10,630 nt of DNA from Tannerellaceae bacterium (GCA_031279915.1 JAITHO010000081.1:1-10630); one strand, 5' to 3'; counted from the stretch's first letter, positions 1 through 6,925 are shown. The notes: generated by a model not told the origin, from the sequence alone. A program made the numbers and translations.

Positions 1-1551
1 TCCGGCGACGGGATCGATGCGGAAGAATGGCATGAAATCGTCGCCAACAACCATTATCGGCAGCATTATTGCCTCCGCGTCGGCTTGCTCTGGTCGCTTA
101 AAGTTCAGGGCGTCGCGGATGGCCGATCCGGGAAGCTGCATGGCGGCGGTGACGGCCTCGATCTCCGGATGCCGCAGCAATTCGGCTCGCAGCAGATCAT
201 ATTTTTCCTGGATGATGGCCGCTTGTTCCTTCATTACGAGCAGGCCGGGCGTGTTGCCTCCAACTTGCAGGCGGCGGATAGTCTGAATTTGCCGGCTGAT
301 GCCAAAGCTGAGTATGACGATGAACATCACCATTGCGTACTGGGCGATCAGCATGTATTTCACCTTTGCCAGAGAAAATCCCTCGTTAGCATCGTTATTG
401 TTGAGGAATAAAGTTGAGGCCATGGCTCCGGGGATGGGCCATAGCGATACTCCAACGATTGCGCCGAACATTCCCGCGCACATAATTCCCCATTCCATCG
501 CGCTGATGATGCCAATATCTATGCCGAGCGAGGCCGCCGAAACTATGGCAAGGCAGGCTCCAGCCACGACGGAGCCGGCAGCAAGCAGTGCGGCCAGCCG
601 AGCCTCGAGGCCGATCACATCCTGAGTTGAGGCTCCGTTCAAGCGAAGTAGGCGGTAGAACTTGCGATTGCGGGCGAAGATCAAGCCTGCGTTGAGCCAT
701 AAATTGAACATGACGATGAGAAGCAACAGGGCGTTGGCGCCTCCCATGATATAGATGTAGCTGATGTTGCCGTTGGGTTCGAGCTCCCTGAGCGCGCGGC
801 TGTGAAGATGGATGTCGGTTAGAGGCATCAGTTCCGGCTGAGGCTTTCGCGGAGCCTCGGCGAAGAAGCGTCCGGCAGCAGCGCTGAGTTCGGCGCTTGC
901 ATCCTCCATGCTCACTCCCGGGCGGAGGAGAACGTAGGCGTACGAGTATCCCTCCGCATCATTATCGGCCCGATACGCGATCAAATCGGTATGAAAGTGC
1001 GAGGCCGACGGCATATCGTCGTATACCCCGCTCACAAAAAAAGTCTGTTCCTCAAACTGCCTGCTCGACATCTTGAGCTCCCGCCCCAGGGCCGGTTCCT
1101 CGCCAAATAACTCCCGTGCCAGGCTTGCGCTCAGGGCAACTCGTCCATCGCGATCCGCCGCCGCATCCTCGCCGCCTTCCCTCCACTTCAAATCGAAGAT
1201 CCGGAAAAAGCCAGGCGTCACCCGCATCATATTGTTGATAACTTTCGATTTCTCTCCACACACCATCAGCGCCGTGTTTATCAGCCGCATCAGCGCCACT
1301 TCCTCCAGCGACCCGCATTCCTCAAAAACCGGACTGTTCCGAGGCAGCCCCACGATGCGCCCGTCGAGCTCCTCATTTTCGTAACGAAACGACAGCCGAG
1401 CGATGCGATCGGCATTTTGGTGATAACGATCGTAGCTCATCTCCTTCTTAATATACGAAAACGAGAGCGCCAATCCTGCCATAACCGTGGCCAGCCCTAT
1501 AAAATTTACGATGCGCAGCGATGCACATTTCCTCAGTTGTTTTAGTAGCAT
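1..1551 (-). CDS. FtsX/MacB-type ABC transporter permease (C-terminus beyond window)
   Basis: I translated this frame by hand; 517 codons are open from the ATG at 1551-1549 to the window edge with no stop. Residues 15-34 form a first membrane helix, followed by the phrase YDRYHQNADRI (40-50) typical of Bacteroidota MacB-like permeases. Residues 50-260 form an extracytoplasmic MacB_PCD-like domain. Three further helices follow (about 264-290, 318-342, 352-376), the FtsX core. A fifth helix (397-418, starting VKYMLIAQYAMV) opens the duplicated second half. Family members of this two-half type are usually near 750-800 residues, so roughly 250 are missing at the left. Such permeases pair with a MacB/LolD-like ATPase to move or extract molecules at the inner membrane; no ATPase is visible here and the substrate cannot be told. 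The start was chosen because no upstream in-frame ATG exists. No clear TAnnTTTG promoter was found upstream. Confidence 0.85.
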   Translation of the reverse strand, partial: MLLKQLRKCASLRIVNFIGLATVMAGLALSFSYIKKEMSYDRYHQNADRIARLSFRYENEELDGRIVGLPRNSPVFEECGSLEEVALMRLINTALMVCGEKSKVINNMMRVTPGFFRIFDLKWREGGEDAAADRDGRVALSASLARELFGEEPALGRELKMSSRQFEEQTFFVSGVYDDMPSASHFHTDLIAYRADNDAEGYSYAYVLLRPGVSMEDASAELSAAAGRFFAEAPRKPQPELMPLTDIHLHSRALRELEPNGNISYIYIMGGANALLLLIVMFNLWLNAGLIFARNRKFYRLLRLNGASTQDVIGLEARLAALLAAGSVVAGACLAIVSAASLGIDIGIISAMEWGIMCAGMFGAIVGVSLWPIPGAMASTLFLNNNDANEGFSLAKVKYMLIAQYAMVMFIVILSFGISRQIQTIRRLQVGGNTPGLLVMKEQAAIIQEKYDLLRAELLRHPEIEAVTAAMQLPGSAIRDALNFKRPEQADAEAIMLPIMVVGDDFMPFFRIDPVAG

Positions 1552-1719
1552 ATATATAATGTATATGAGGGTGATTAATTGTAGATTAAACGGCCTTGTA
1601 ATATGGATATTGCCCCCTCTGCGATTTTTGGGGGATGCCGTGATGGGGCCATGCGGGCTTCCGTTTTGAGTTATCGCATCCTGATTCGGCATATACATGC
1701 ATCAGATTGAGGGTGGGGC

Positions 1720-1894
1720 AAAGGTAATTCAGCCTGCCCAAGCAGGTCATTCCCGCGAAGGCGGGAATCTACGATCGGAAAAGGTTACGATTGTAGTTGT
1801 ATCATATAAAACAACATGTACAATCGTCCCATCTAGCGATCGGAGATTCCCGCCTTCGCGGGAATGACCTGCTTGGGTGGGCTGAATTACCTTT
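1720..1894. repeat. 175 bp inverted-repeat element with two dRS3-like 20-mers
   Basis: Two arms of 58 bp, 1720-1777 and 1837-1894, are inverted copies with about 55 of 58 matching positions (differences at the tg/ca pair near 1735 and at 1771). Pairing resumes further in: ACGATTGTA at 1787-1795 with TACAATCGT at 1819-1827, and GTTGT at 1796-1800 with ACAAC at 1811-1815, leaving a 10-base loop. Each arm contains ATTCCC-N8-GGGAAT (1749-1768 and 1846-1865), the architecture of the dispersed dRS3 repeats known from Neisseria. It lies between two divergent genes, so it is not needed as a terminator. I read it as a MITE-like or REP-like interspersed element without coding capacity. No convincing target-site duplication is visible at its ends. 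Confidence 0.85.
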
Positions 1895-1895
1895 T

Positions 1896-2269
1896 AACAC
1901 ACCATGCGTGTTTTCCCTTTTGTATTGTCGCATCTTAATACATGGTATGTTTTATCTCTGAAAAATATATTTTCTTCAATACATGACATGTATTACTCTT
2001 GCAAAATGTATTTTACTTGATACATTGGATGTATTTGTTTCAAAATATTATTTTGGAGATAATACATATCATGTTTTACTTTGAATATATATTTTTGCAG
2101 ATAAAACATATAGTGTATTGTTTCTGCAATATATTTTGATAGATAATACATCTCATGTATTGATGCGAATATATGTTTGTTATGATAAAACATGGTGCGT
2201 ATTGGTTTGAAAAGGATTATTTGAGTGAAAACATTAGGTGTATTGAAATTATATTATCTTTGCGGAGGA
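1896..2269. repeat. Nine-unit tandem array, 41-42 bp period, each unit with a 17 bp dyad
   Basis: Dyads of the form AATACAT-N3-ATGTATT start at 1896, 1937, 1978, 2019, 2061, 2103, 2145, 2187 and 2228, giving intervals of 41, 41, 41, 42, 42, 42, 42 and 41. Those at 1978 and 2145 are perfect 7+7 palindromes; the others have one or more changed positions per arm, and 1896 is the most diverged (AACACAC-CAT-GCGTGTT). About 21 bp after each dyad comes a second AT-rich, roughly symmetric motif such as AAAATGTATTTT, so a half-period of about 21 bp underlies the array. The period is close to four helical turns, which would put all dyads on one face of the DNA. The array starts one base after the inverted-repeat element and ends in the promoter of the DUF6261-like gene. 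A protein-binding array (operator or iteron-like) is an inference. Confidence 0.9.
2255..2262 (+). promoter_or_regulatory. Likely -7 box (TATCTTTG) for the DUF6261-like gene
   Basis: TATCTTTG fits the Bacteroidota primary sigma -7 consensus TAnnTTTG. It sits in the spacer half of the last tandem unit, 41 bases before the start codon at 2304. A good TTTG -33 element is not present at the expected 19-21 bp distance, so activation through the upstream dyads is possible. Transcription would begin near 2268, which leaves the GGAGG at 2264-2268 mostly outside the transcript. Confidence 0.55.
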
Positions 2270-2303
2270 TTATTAATATGTATTCATACTAAAAAGAAAT
2301 TTT

Positions 2304-3251
2304 ATGCTGATAAACCAGTTGATTGCAGCGTTTCTGCGAACTTTGCACGATGGCGAGCACTTGGGGTGGGGGCGAGCGCTGCTTGAGGGTATAGGCGCCG
2401 ACGTGGCGATGATTCCGGCGTTGATGCCGTTGTGGACTAAGTTCGAGGCGATCGTACATCGCGAGGATATGCTTTTTAGCGTGTCGAAGGAGTCGGTTGA
2501 AACGCAAAATATTCGCAGATTCGACAAGCGTCGCGACATGACTTTCCGCGAAATGCGGCATCGCCTCAAGTTCTATACCCGGAGCGAGAACCCTGTGGTG
2601 GCCAAGGCTGCCGATGATCTTCGCTTCGTTATGCATCCTTACGACCAAAGCGATAAGAATAATCTGTTCGGCGAGACTACTTATATTCAGAACTTGCTTT
2701 CGGAACTGAACAAATCGATCAATTCAGTGTCGATCGACCTCATTCCCGGCTTCCGCGATTTGATGGGGAGCCTCGAAGCATCCAATAGCGCTTTAGACGA
2801 TCTTTACAGTCAGCGGCTTACGGCCTTGGAGGATGTTAAAGGTTTGGGCCGTCGTTTAGATGTTCGCAAGGAGGCCGACCGCATAATTATTGATTTCATC
2901 AAGGCGGTGAATGCCTTCTACCTGGTTAACGAGCTGAGCGTGCAGGACCCGACGCAGAAGGCCCGGCTTGAGCGGATCGCATCTTTCACCAATAGCTTGA
3001 TTATGCAGCTTGAGCGGAACGTTGCTCACCGCCGCAAGCACCCTCGCAAGAAGGAGGAGAAGGCCGCAACAGAGCATGTTGAGCCGAAGACATTGGCGGC
3101 ATCATCGCCAGCCAACCTTCCCGCTCCGGCCGAAAAAAAGGGAGAATCCACCGTGTCGATTCCCCCCATAGCGCATCCGGCTGCGGCTAAGCCTATCCCC
3201 CATAAGAATGCATCCCAGCCAGGAGATAGTTCACCCCAAAATACGTCATAA
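2304..3251 (+). CDS. DUF6261-like protein of unknown function
   Basis: A 315-residue soluble protein with no signal peptide or membrane helix. Residues 1-240 are mostly helical and resemble, from memory, the Bacteroidales DUF6261 family: an N-terminal Leu-rich helix, the stretch around KESVETQNIRRFDKRRDMTFREM (62-84, split here as KESVETQ, RRFDKRRD, FREM), a paired-helix region with YIQNLLSEL (127-135) and NSALDDLYSQR (161-171). Residues 241-315 form a low-complexity tail rich in Lys, Arg, Ala and Pro, probably disordered. The biochemical role is unknown. The ATG at 2304 follows a weak AAGAAA leader, normal for this phylum. It is transcribed towards ccsA and its last 59 bases overlap that gene on the other strand. 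The preceding tandem array is its likely control region. Confidence 0.75.
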   Translation: MLINQLIAAFLRTLHDGEHLGWGRALLEGIGADVAMIPALMPLWTKFEAIVHREDMLFSVSKESVETQNIRRFDKRRDMTFREMRHRLKFYTRSENPVVAKAADDLRFVMHPYDQSDKNNLFGETTYIQNLLSELNKSINSVSIDLIPGFRDLMGSLEASNSALDDLYSQRLTALEDVKGLGRRLDVRKEADRIIIDFIKAVNAFYLVNELSVQDPTQKARLERIASFTNSLIMQLERNVAHRRKHPRKKEEKAATEHVEPKTLAASSPANLPAPAEKKGESTVSIPPIAHPAAAKPIPHKNASQPGDSSPQNTS

Positions 3252-5496
3252 GAATAACCGCGAACGCAATCACCGCAGCGGCATTAAAGATCCTAATGTT
3301 ATCATCTATGCGCCGAAACAGGCGCAGATGCAGCACAATAGCGTAGGCGAGAATGCTGATCAGGGCCCACGTTTCCTTCGGATCCCATCCCCAATATCGA
3401 CCCCACGACTCGTTGGCCCAAACGGCTCCGAGGAAGGTGCCGACGGTCATGAGGGCGAGGCCAATCCACATCGACAGCTCGTTGATGACCGTGAGCTCGG
3501 CCGGGCGATCGGCTGAGATGCCAAGCCTGGAGCCGAGCCGGAGCAATACCAAATTATAGACGCCAAGCATGGCGCATACGCCGAAAAATCCGTAGGCAGC
3601 AACGATAACTGCAACGTGAAACATGAGCCAGGGCGATTTCAGCACCGGAACCAGCACCCCAATCTGCGGATCCATGCCGCTGATGGAGGAAACAAAGAGC
3701 ATTATTCCGGCAAACAAAGTTGCGAGAGCCAAGGCCGTAGGGCTCCGTCGGGCAAACAAAAGTCCGCCGCACACGCTCGCCCACGCAACGTACACCATCG
3801 TTTCGTAGGCATTGCTCCATGGAGCGAATCCACCGATATGCCATCTCATCGACATGCCAACCATCTGAAGGTGGAACACAATCAAAATTGCTATGCCCAG
3901 GCCTCGGGCCGTCCATTTCAGCCAGCGTTTCTGCCGGATGAGCCCAGCGAAGGCCGTGACCAGCATCAGCGCTCCGAGGCTCAGGTACAGGATGCGGCAG
4001 AGGCTGAACAGATCCATGCGGTTGTAACGCAGCTCGAGATTGATCTTCTTGAAATCAATCGGGAAGGTGGAGTTGGCGGCTTGAAACATTTGTATACTGT
4101 CGATGGCGGCAATGGCCGTATGAGCGTCGGCGGCGATTCCGGAGGTGGATCCCTTGAGCGCGTTGAGGAAGCAGCGGGTGAGGCTGACGGCGTCGTCGTG
4201 CTCAAGCAGATACGCCTTGTTTGGTTCGAGCCATCGCTGTGCCGAATCTTTGGGCAGGGGATAAATGCGGATGTACTCATGGTCGAAGATTGCGTAGAGG
4301 AGGTTGAGTTGCTCGTCGAGCCGCAGCAGATCTTTGTGGAAGCCATTTCGGCGGGCGATAGGCAGCCGCAGGGCATCGTCCACCTCTTGCTGGAGGAGAT
4401 AAGATCCGTTCGCATCGAAGCAGTCGGCAAAAGCCGATCGCCGCTCAAGCCCATATTTATCCCGCAGAGCTCTGTTCTTGACCGCAAATAGAGGTGCGTG
4501 CATCCATCGTTCCGGAGCGGCCATAACGCTGAGCAGAAATTCGTTCGGCGTATAATTGGCGATGCTCTTCGCCTTGTAGATCTTGCGCAGAAGGTCGGTA
4601 GCGAAGGTATTGACGGGCATGATCCGTCCGTCGGCAAACTGCATGGGCAGAGCTCCGAAGCGGGTTGCGGCCTCCTTGTCGACGGTATTGGGAGGGATGA
4701 CGTGGGCGTCGGCAGCCCGAATCAGCGAGGCCGCTCCGAGCAGAATTATTACGGCCAAAACTTTGGGCGCTCTGTATTCTTTGAGCATCTTCCGCAGCCG
4801 CGAAAATCTCGACCTCGGCCCAGCAATGAAGATTATGAAACCGATAAGCAGCGCGAGATAGCCGGCATAAGTGACGGTTCGTCCGATTACATCGCGGCTG
4901 GCGGATAGTATTGTTCCCTGTTCGTCGCTGTCGAACGATGCCTGGTATAGCCTCCATCCCTTCAGGTCGAGAACATGGTTCATGAATATTTTGGCGGGGA
5001 AGCTCCGTCCGTCGACATGCACGATGACATCGCTCTCGAACGACGACGGACGCTGTGAGCCCGGGTATCTAACGAGCTTGAATTGCCGTAGCTCCACCTC
5101 AAAGGGAAGCCGCATGCTCCTCATTCCGCCAGACGAATTTATGCTGATGAGGTTGCTGCGCTCGCCCTCCCTCAGATGCAATTGTCCCTCCTGTCCGAAG
5201 CATAGCGTAAGGCTCGCCCCAGCCAGAATGATAATGAAAGCGAAGTGAACGATGAGCCCTCCGATACTCATCCTCCGAATCCCATTAGCCAGCAGCAGAT
5301 AGCTGATAAATCCGGCAATAATAGCAATCAGCAGCAGGAAGAAAACAGGATTGAGGTAGATGAGCTTCATAGCCATCTCCGTCCCCGCAAATTTTTCGAT
5401 AACAGTAGCAAGAGCAAGTGCAACAGCCCATAAAGCCATGAATAAGATGGCAAGGGTGGGGGGGATACGTAACTTTTTGAGTATGGTTCTAATCAT
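3193..5496 (-). CDS. ccsA: Fused ResB-CcsA cytochrome c maturation (system II) protein
   Basis: A 767-residue inner-membrane protein that would export haem and ligate it to CXXCH motifs of apocytochromes c outside the membrane. The N-terminal third is ResB/CcsB-like: helices at about 12-32, 48-70, 79-98 and 208-226, a helix histidine H84, and NHVLDLKGWRLYQASFD (173-189), the usual ResB phrase. A large extracytoplasmic linker covers about 262-495. The C-terminal part is CcsA: helices from 500 on, candidate haem histidines H553, H627 and H763, and the tryptophan-rich WWD signature WGRYWGWDPKETW at 698-710. The protein ends in GMHSYGG, as usual. The length fits Bacteroidota fusions. It starts at ATG 5496, about 60 bases beyond the hexokinase terminator, so it probably has its own promoter, although none with TAnnTTTG was seen. 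No cytochrome or nitrite reductase gene is adjacent within the window. Confidence 0.93.
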   Translation of the reverse strand: MIRTILKKLRIPPTLAILFMALWAVALALATVIEKFAGTEMAMKLIYLNPVFFLLLIAIIAGFISYLLLANGIRRMSIGGLIVHFAFIIILAGASLTLCFGQEGQLHLREGERSNLISINSSGGMRSMRLPFEVELRQFKLVRYPGSQRPSSFESDVIVHVDGRSFPAKIFMNHVLDLKGWRLYQASFDSDEQGTILSASRDVIGRTVTYAGYLALLIGFIIFIAGPRSRFSRLRKMLKEYRAPKVLAVIILLGAASLIRAADAHVIPPNTVDKEAATRFGALPMQFADGRIMPVNTFATDLLRKIYKAKSIANYTPNEFLLSVMAAPERWMHAPLFAVKNRALRDKYGLERRSAFADCFDANGSYLLQQEVDDALRLPIARRNGFHKDLLRLDEQLNLLYAIFDHEYIRIYPLPKDSAQRWLEPNKAYLLEHDDAVSLTRCFLNALKGSTSGIAADAHTAIAAIDSIQMFQAANSTFPIDFKKINLELRYNRMDLFSLCRILYLSLGALMLVTAFAGLIRQKRWLKWTARGLGIAILIVFHLQMVGMSMRWHIGGFAPWSNAYETMVYVAWASVCGGLLFARRSPTALALATLFAGIMLFVSSISGMDPQIGVLVPVLKSPWLMFHVAVIVAAYGFFGVCAMLGVYNLVLLRLGSRLGISADRPAELTVINELSMWIGLALMTVGTFLGAVWANESWGRYWGWDPKETWALISILAYAIVLHLRLFRRIDDNIRIFNAAAVIAFAVILMTYFGVNYLLAGMHSYGG

Positions 5497-5550
5497 TATA
5501 ATATGGTATAAGGAAAATTTGGGGAGATCGGCATCGAAGCCGTAGCGATA

Positions 5551-5590
5551 TTAATAAAGGAGGCTGCCCCAAACTTAAAAGCAGCCTCCT
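5551..5590 (-). terminator. Rho-independent terminator of the hexokinase gene
   Basis: A perfect 10 bp stem (AGGAGGCTGC at 5558-5567, GCAGCCTCCT at 5581-5590) with a 13-base loop lies 27 bases after the hexokinase stop. Read on the minus strand, the stem is followed by TTTATTAA (5557-5550). It separates hexokinase from the downstream ccsA gene. Confidence 0.85.
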
Positions 5591-5617
5591 GGTCAACACA
5601 TGATGGACCGAGCAATG

Positions 5618-6823
5618 TTACGATAGTGCGGCAATGGCCGAACCTATGAGGTTTGCATTGTCCATCTTATCTATATCGACAACAACATTTTTGCAGCTCA
5701 TGCAGTCGAGGAGTTCTCTCAGCGTGATAGCGACGATGGCTTTATAGTTAAGTCCCTTGCGATCCTCGCTCCAGAAGAGGCTTCCTTCGGCTATGAGCCG
5801 TATGCGCTTCACCGATGGTATGTGATCAAGCAGCACGAGTACGAGCCCTGCAAGCGATGCGGCAACGAGCTTGGCCGATCGTGCGTATATCTGCCTTGCC
5901 ACCTGCACGTACTCCTCCTTGTATACATCCGGATAGCTCATCATGGTGGTGAGCTTCTGTGCGTCGAAGTCCTTCTCAAAGTCGTCGGCTGGGAATACGG
6001 CCTTGAGGAGCTCTCCGAGATACATGCCGGATACGGCCTTCTCGAATCGTTGCGTCCCCATCTTGTCCGACAGAGCATCCACGATGTTGTCCACATGCGT
6101 CAGGAACGGCGGCTTGAAGTTGCCAGACTCGAGGTTAACCGGCAGCAATCCGGTGATGCCAAGGTCCTTTATCTTGCCTATATTTTCGCCTGGGATGAAG
6201 GTCGCCATGTTAGTGCCCGTTCCTACGATCAGTCCGATGTATGCATCATAGTCGCTGCTTGTCAGTCCGGCGAAGAGGCTTGCAACGGTGTCGTTCACAA
6301 CCTTAATGCTGCTGAACTTAGGGGAAGTAATCTTGTTCAGGTACTCAAGCAAAGGTTTTCCGATGGGCTTTCCTCCCATGCCGGGTATGTTCACTCCTTT
6401 AGTCCATCTGAGAAGTTTGGCATCACCGCCTTTCAGCGATTCTGCGGGGTAAGAAAAGCAGTAGCCGATGGGAATCTCTCCCTGTCGCTTGACCTCCTTG
6501 ATGAGGTTGGCTTGCTCCTGGTAGAGTTGTTCCTCGGTAAATCCAGGGCTTTTCATCATCGACAGATCTTTCTTGAACCCATTTTCAGGCCGTATGGTAG
6601 GCTCTCCGTCTTTAAAATCTACGGAAGCCACGCGATAGTTGGTGCCTCCAAGATCAAGGACGAAAGCTTGGCCGTCGACGTTTTCTGTTTTAGGATTGAT
6701 GAAGGTGGGAATGCATTGTACTTCCTGATTTTCGGTACTCAGGCCCTCTTCCACCCGTCGTTGCAGAGTCTCTGCAATCTCTTTAAGTTGCTCAATACTG
6801 AGCGAAAACATGTTATTTTCCAT
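5618..6823 (-). CDS. Hexokinase (eukaryote-like, Bacteroides type)
   Basis: Cytoplasmic ATP-dependent phosphorylation of glucose, and probably other hexoses, at the entry to glycolysis. With the ATG at 6823 the protein has 401 residues, the usual length for the Bacteroidales enzyme. Visible hexokinase signatures in order: phosphate-1 loop LDLGGTNYRV (56-65); sugar site FSYP (123-126) and KGVNIPG (142-148); NDTV (177-180) with catalytic Asp178; GTGTN (201-205); NLESG (230-234) at the sugar-binding glutamate; and FEKAVSGMYLGEL (260-272). The frame is open upstream to an ATG at 6913, but that lies beyond the predicted promoter and would add a Cys/Phe-rich extension with no family counterpart. 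A start at 6811 (MFSL) is possible. It is divergent from menA. Confidence 0.93.
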   Translation of the reverse strand: MENNMFSLSIEQLKEIAETLQRRVEEGLSTENQEVQCIPTFINPKTENVDGQAFVLDLGGTNYRVASVDFKDGEPTIRPENGFKKDLSMMKSPGFTEEQLYQEQANLIKEVKRQGEIPIGYCFSYPAESLKGGDAKLLRWTKGVNIPGMGGKPIGKPLLEYLNKITSPKFSSIKVVNDTVASLFAGLTSSDYDAYIGLIVGTGTNMATFIPGENIGKIKDLGITGLLPVNLESGNFKPPFLTHVDNIVDALSDKMGTQRFEKAVSGMYLGELLKAVFPADDFEKDFDAQKLTTMMSYPDVYKEEYVQVARQIYARSAKLVAASLAGLVLVLLDHIPSVKRIRLIAEGSLFWSEDRKGLNYKAIVAITLRELLDCMSCKNVVVDIDKMDNANLIGSAIAALS

Positions 6824-6857
6824 TTGAATAGAGATTTTAAGTGATAATTGAACGGCA

Positions 6858-6888
6858 TAAAAGTAGTGAAAAAGAATTTGGATGCAAG
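6858..6888 (-). promoter_or_regulatory. Probable hexokinase promoter
   Basis: On the minus strand CTTG (complement of 6885-6888), a 19 bp spacer and TACTTTTA (complement of 6858-6865) approximate the Bacteroidota TTTG / TAnnTTTG promoter with one mismatch in each box. The start point would be near 6852, giving a leader of about 30 bases before ATG 6823. It overlaps the divergent menA promoter. Confidence 0.5.
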
Positions 6889-6908
6889 CAATAGCCCCCG
6901 TACATTTG
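6877..6908 (+). promoter_or_regulatory. menA promoter, full TTTG-N20-TAnnTTTG match
   Basis: TTTG at 6877-6880, a 20 bp spacer and TACATTTG at 6901-6908 match both Bacteroidota primary sigma boxes exactly. Transcription would start near 6914, 12 bases before the ATG at 6926. This excludes the in-frame upstream ATG at 6848 as the menA start. Confidence 0.75.
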
Positions 6909-6925
6909 GGCAAATTAACAGAGAT

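Noticed and set aside
85..411. Plus-strand open frames at the left edge
   Set aside because: They oppose the FtsX-type permease, whose minus-strand frame is open for 517 codons and shows membrane helices and family motifs.
1606..1640. Hairpin CCCCC/GGGGG in the permease leader
   Set aside because: Only five base pairs, with no T-run in the relevant direction; not convincing as an attenuator.
1487..1669. A 60-codon plus-strand frame spanning the permease start
   Set aside because: It mostly overlaps the permease start region antisense, with no family resemblance or promoter.
1720..2269. CRISPR array
   Set aside because: The repeated units are contiguous, diverged and lack unique spacers between constant repeats; no cas gene is present.
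1896..2269. Replication origin with iterons
   Set aside because: Spacing and AT-richness would fit, but no initiator gene, DnaA-box cluster or plasmid functions are nearby; the neighbours are chromosomal housekeeping genes. Kept only as one reading of the array.
3616..4491. A 291-codon plus-strand open frame opposite ccsA
   Set aside because: It lies wholly within the well-supported ResB-CcsA gene and its product is a low-complexity Glu/Gln-rich translation with no promoter.
3981..4637. A 218-codon frame on the same strand as ccsA, shifted
   Set aside because: The product is Ser/Arg/Pro-rich as expected from an out-of-frame read of ccsA; the continuous 767-codon frame needs no frameshift.
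5822..6844. A 340-codon open frame on the plus strand opposite hexokinase
   Set aside because: The minus strand carries every hexokinase signature in order; the plus-strand translation has no recognisable domain and is explained by codon bias of the true gene.
6848..6925. N-terminal extension of MenA from the upstream ATG
   Set aside because: The predicted promoter at 6877-6908 lies inside this stretch and MenA proteins begin near the residue encoded at 6926.
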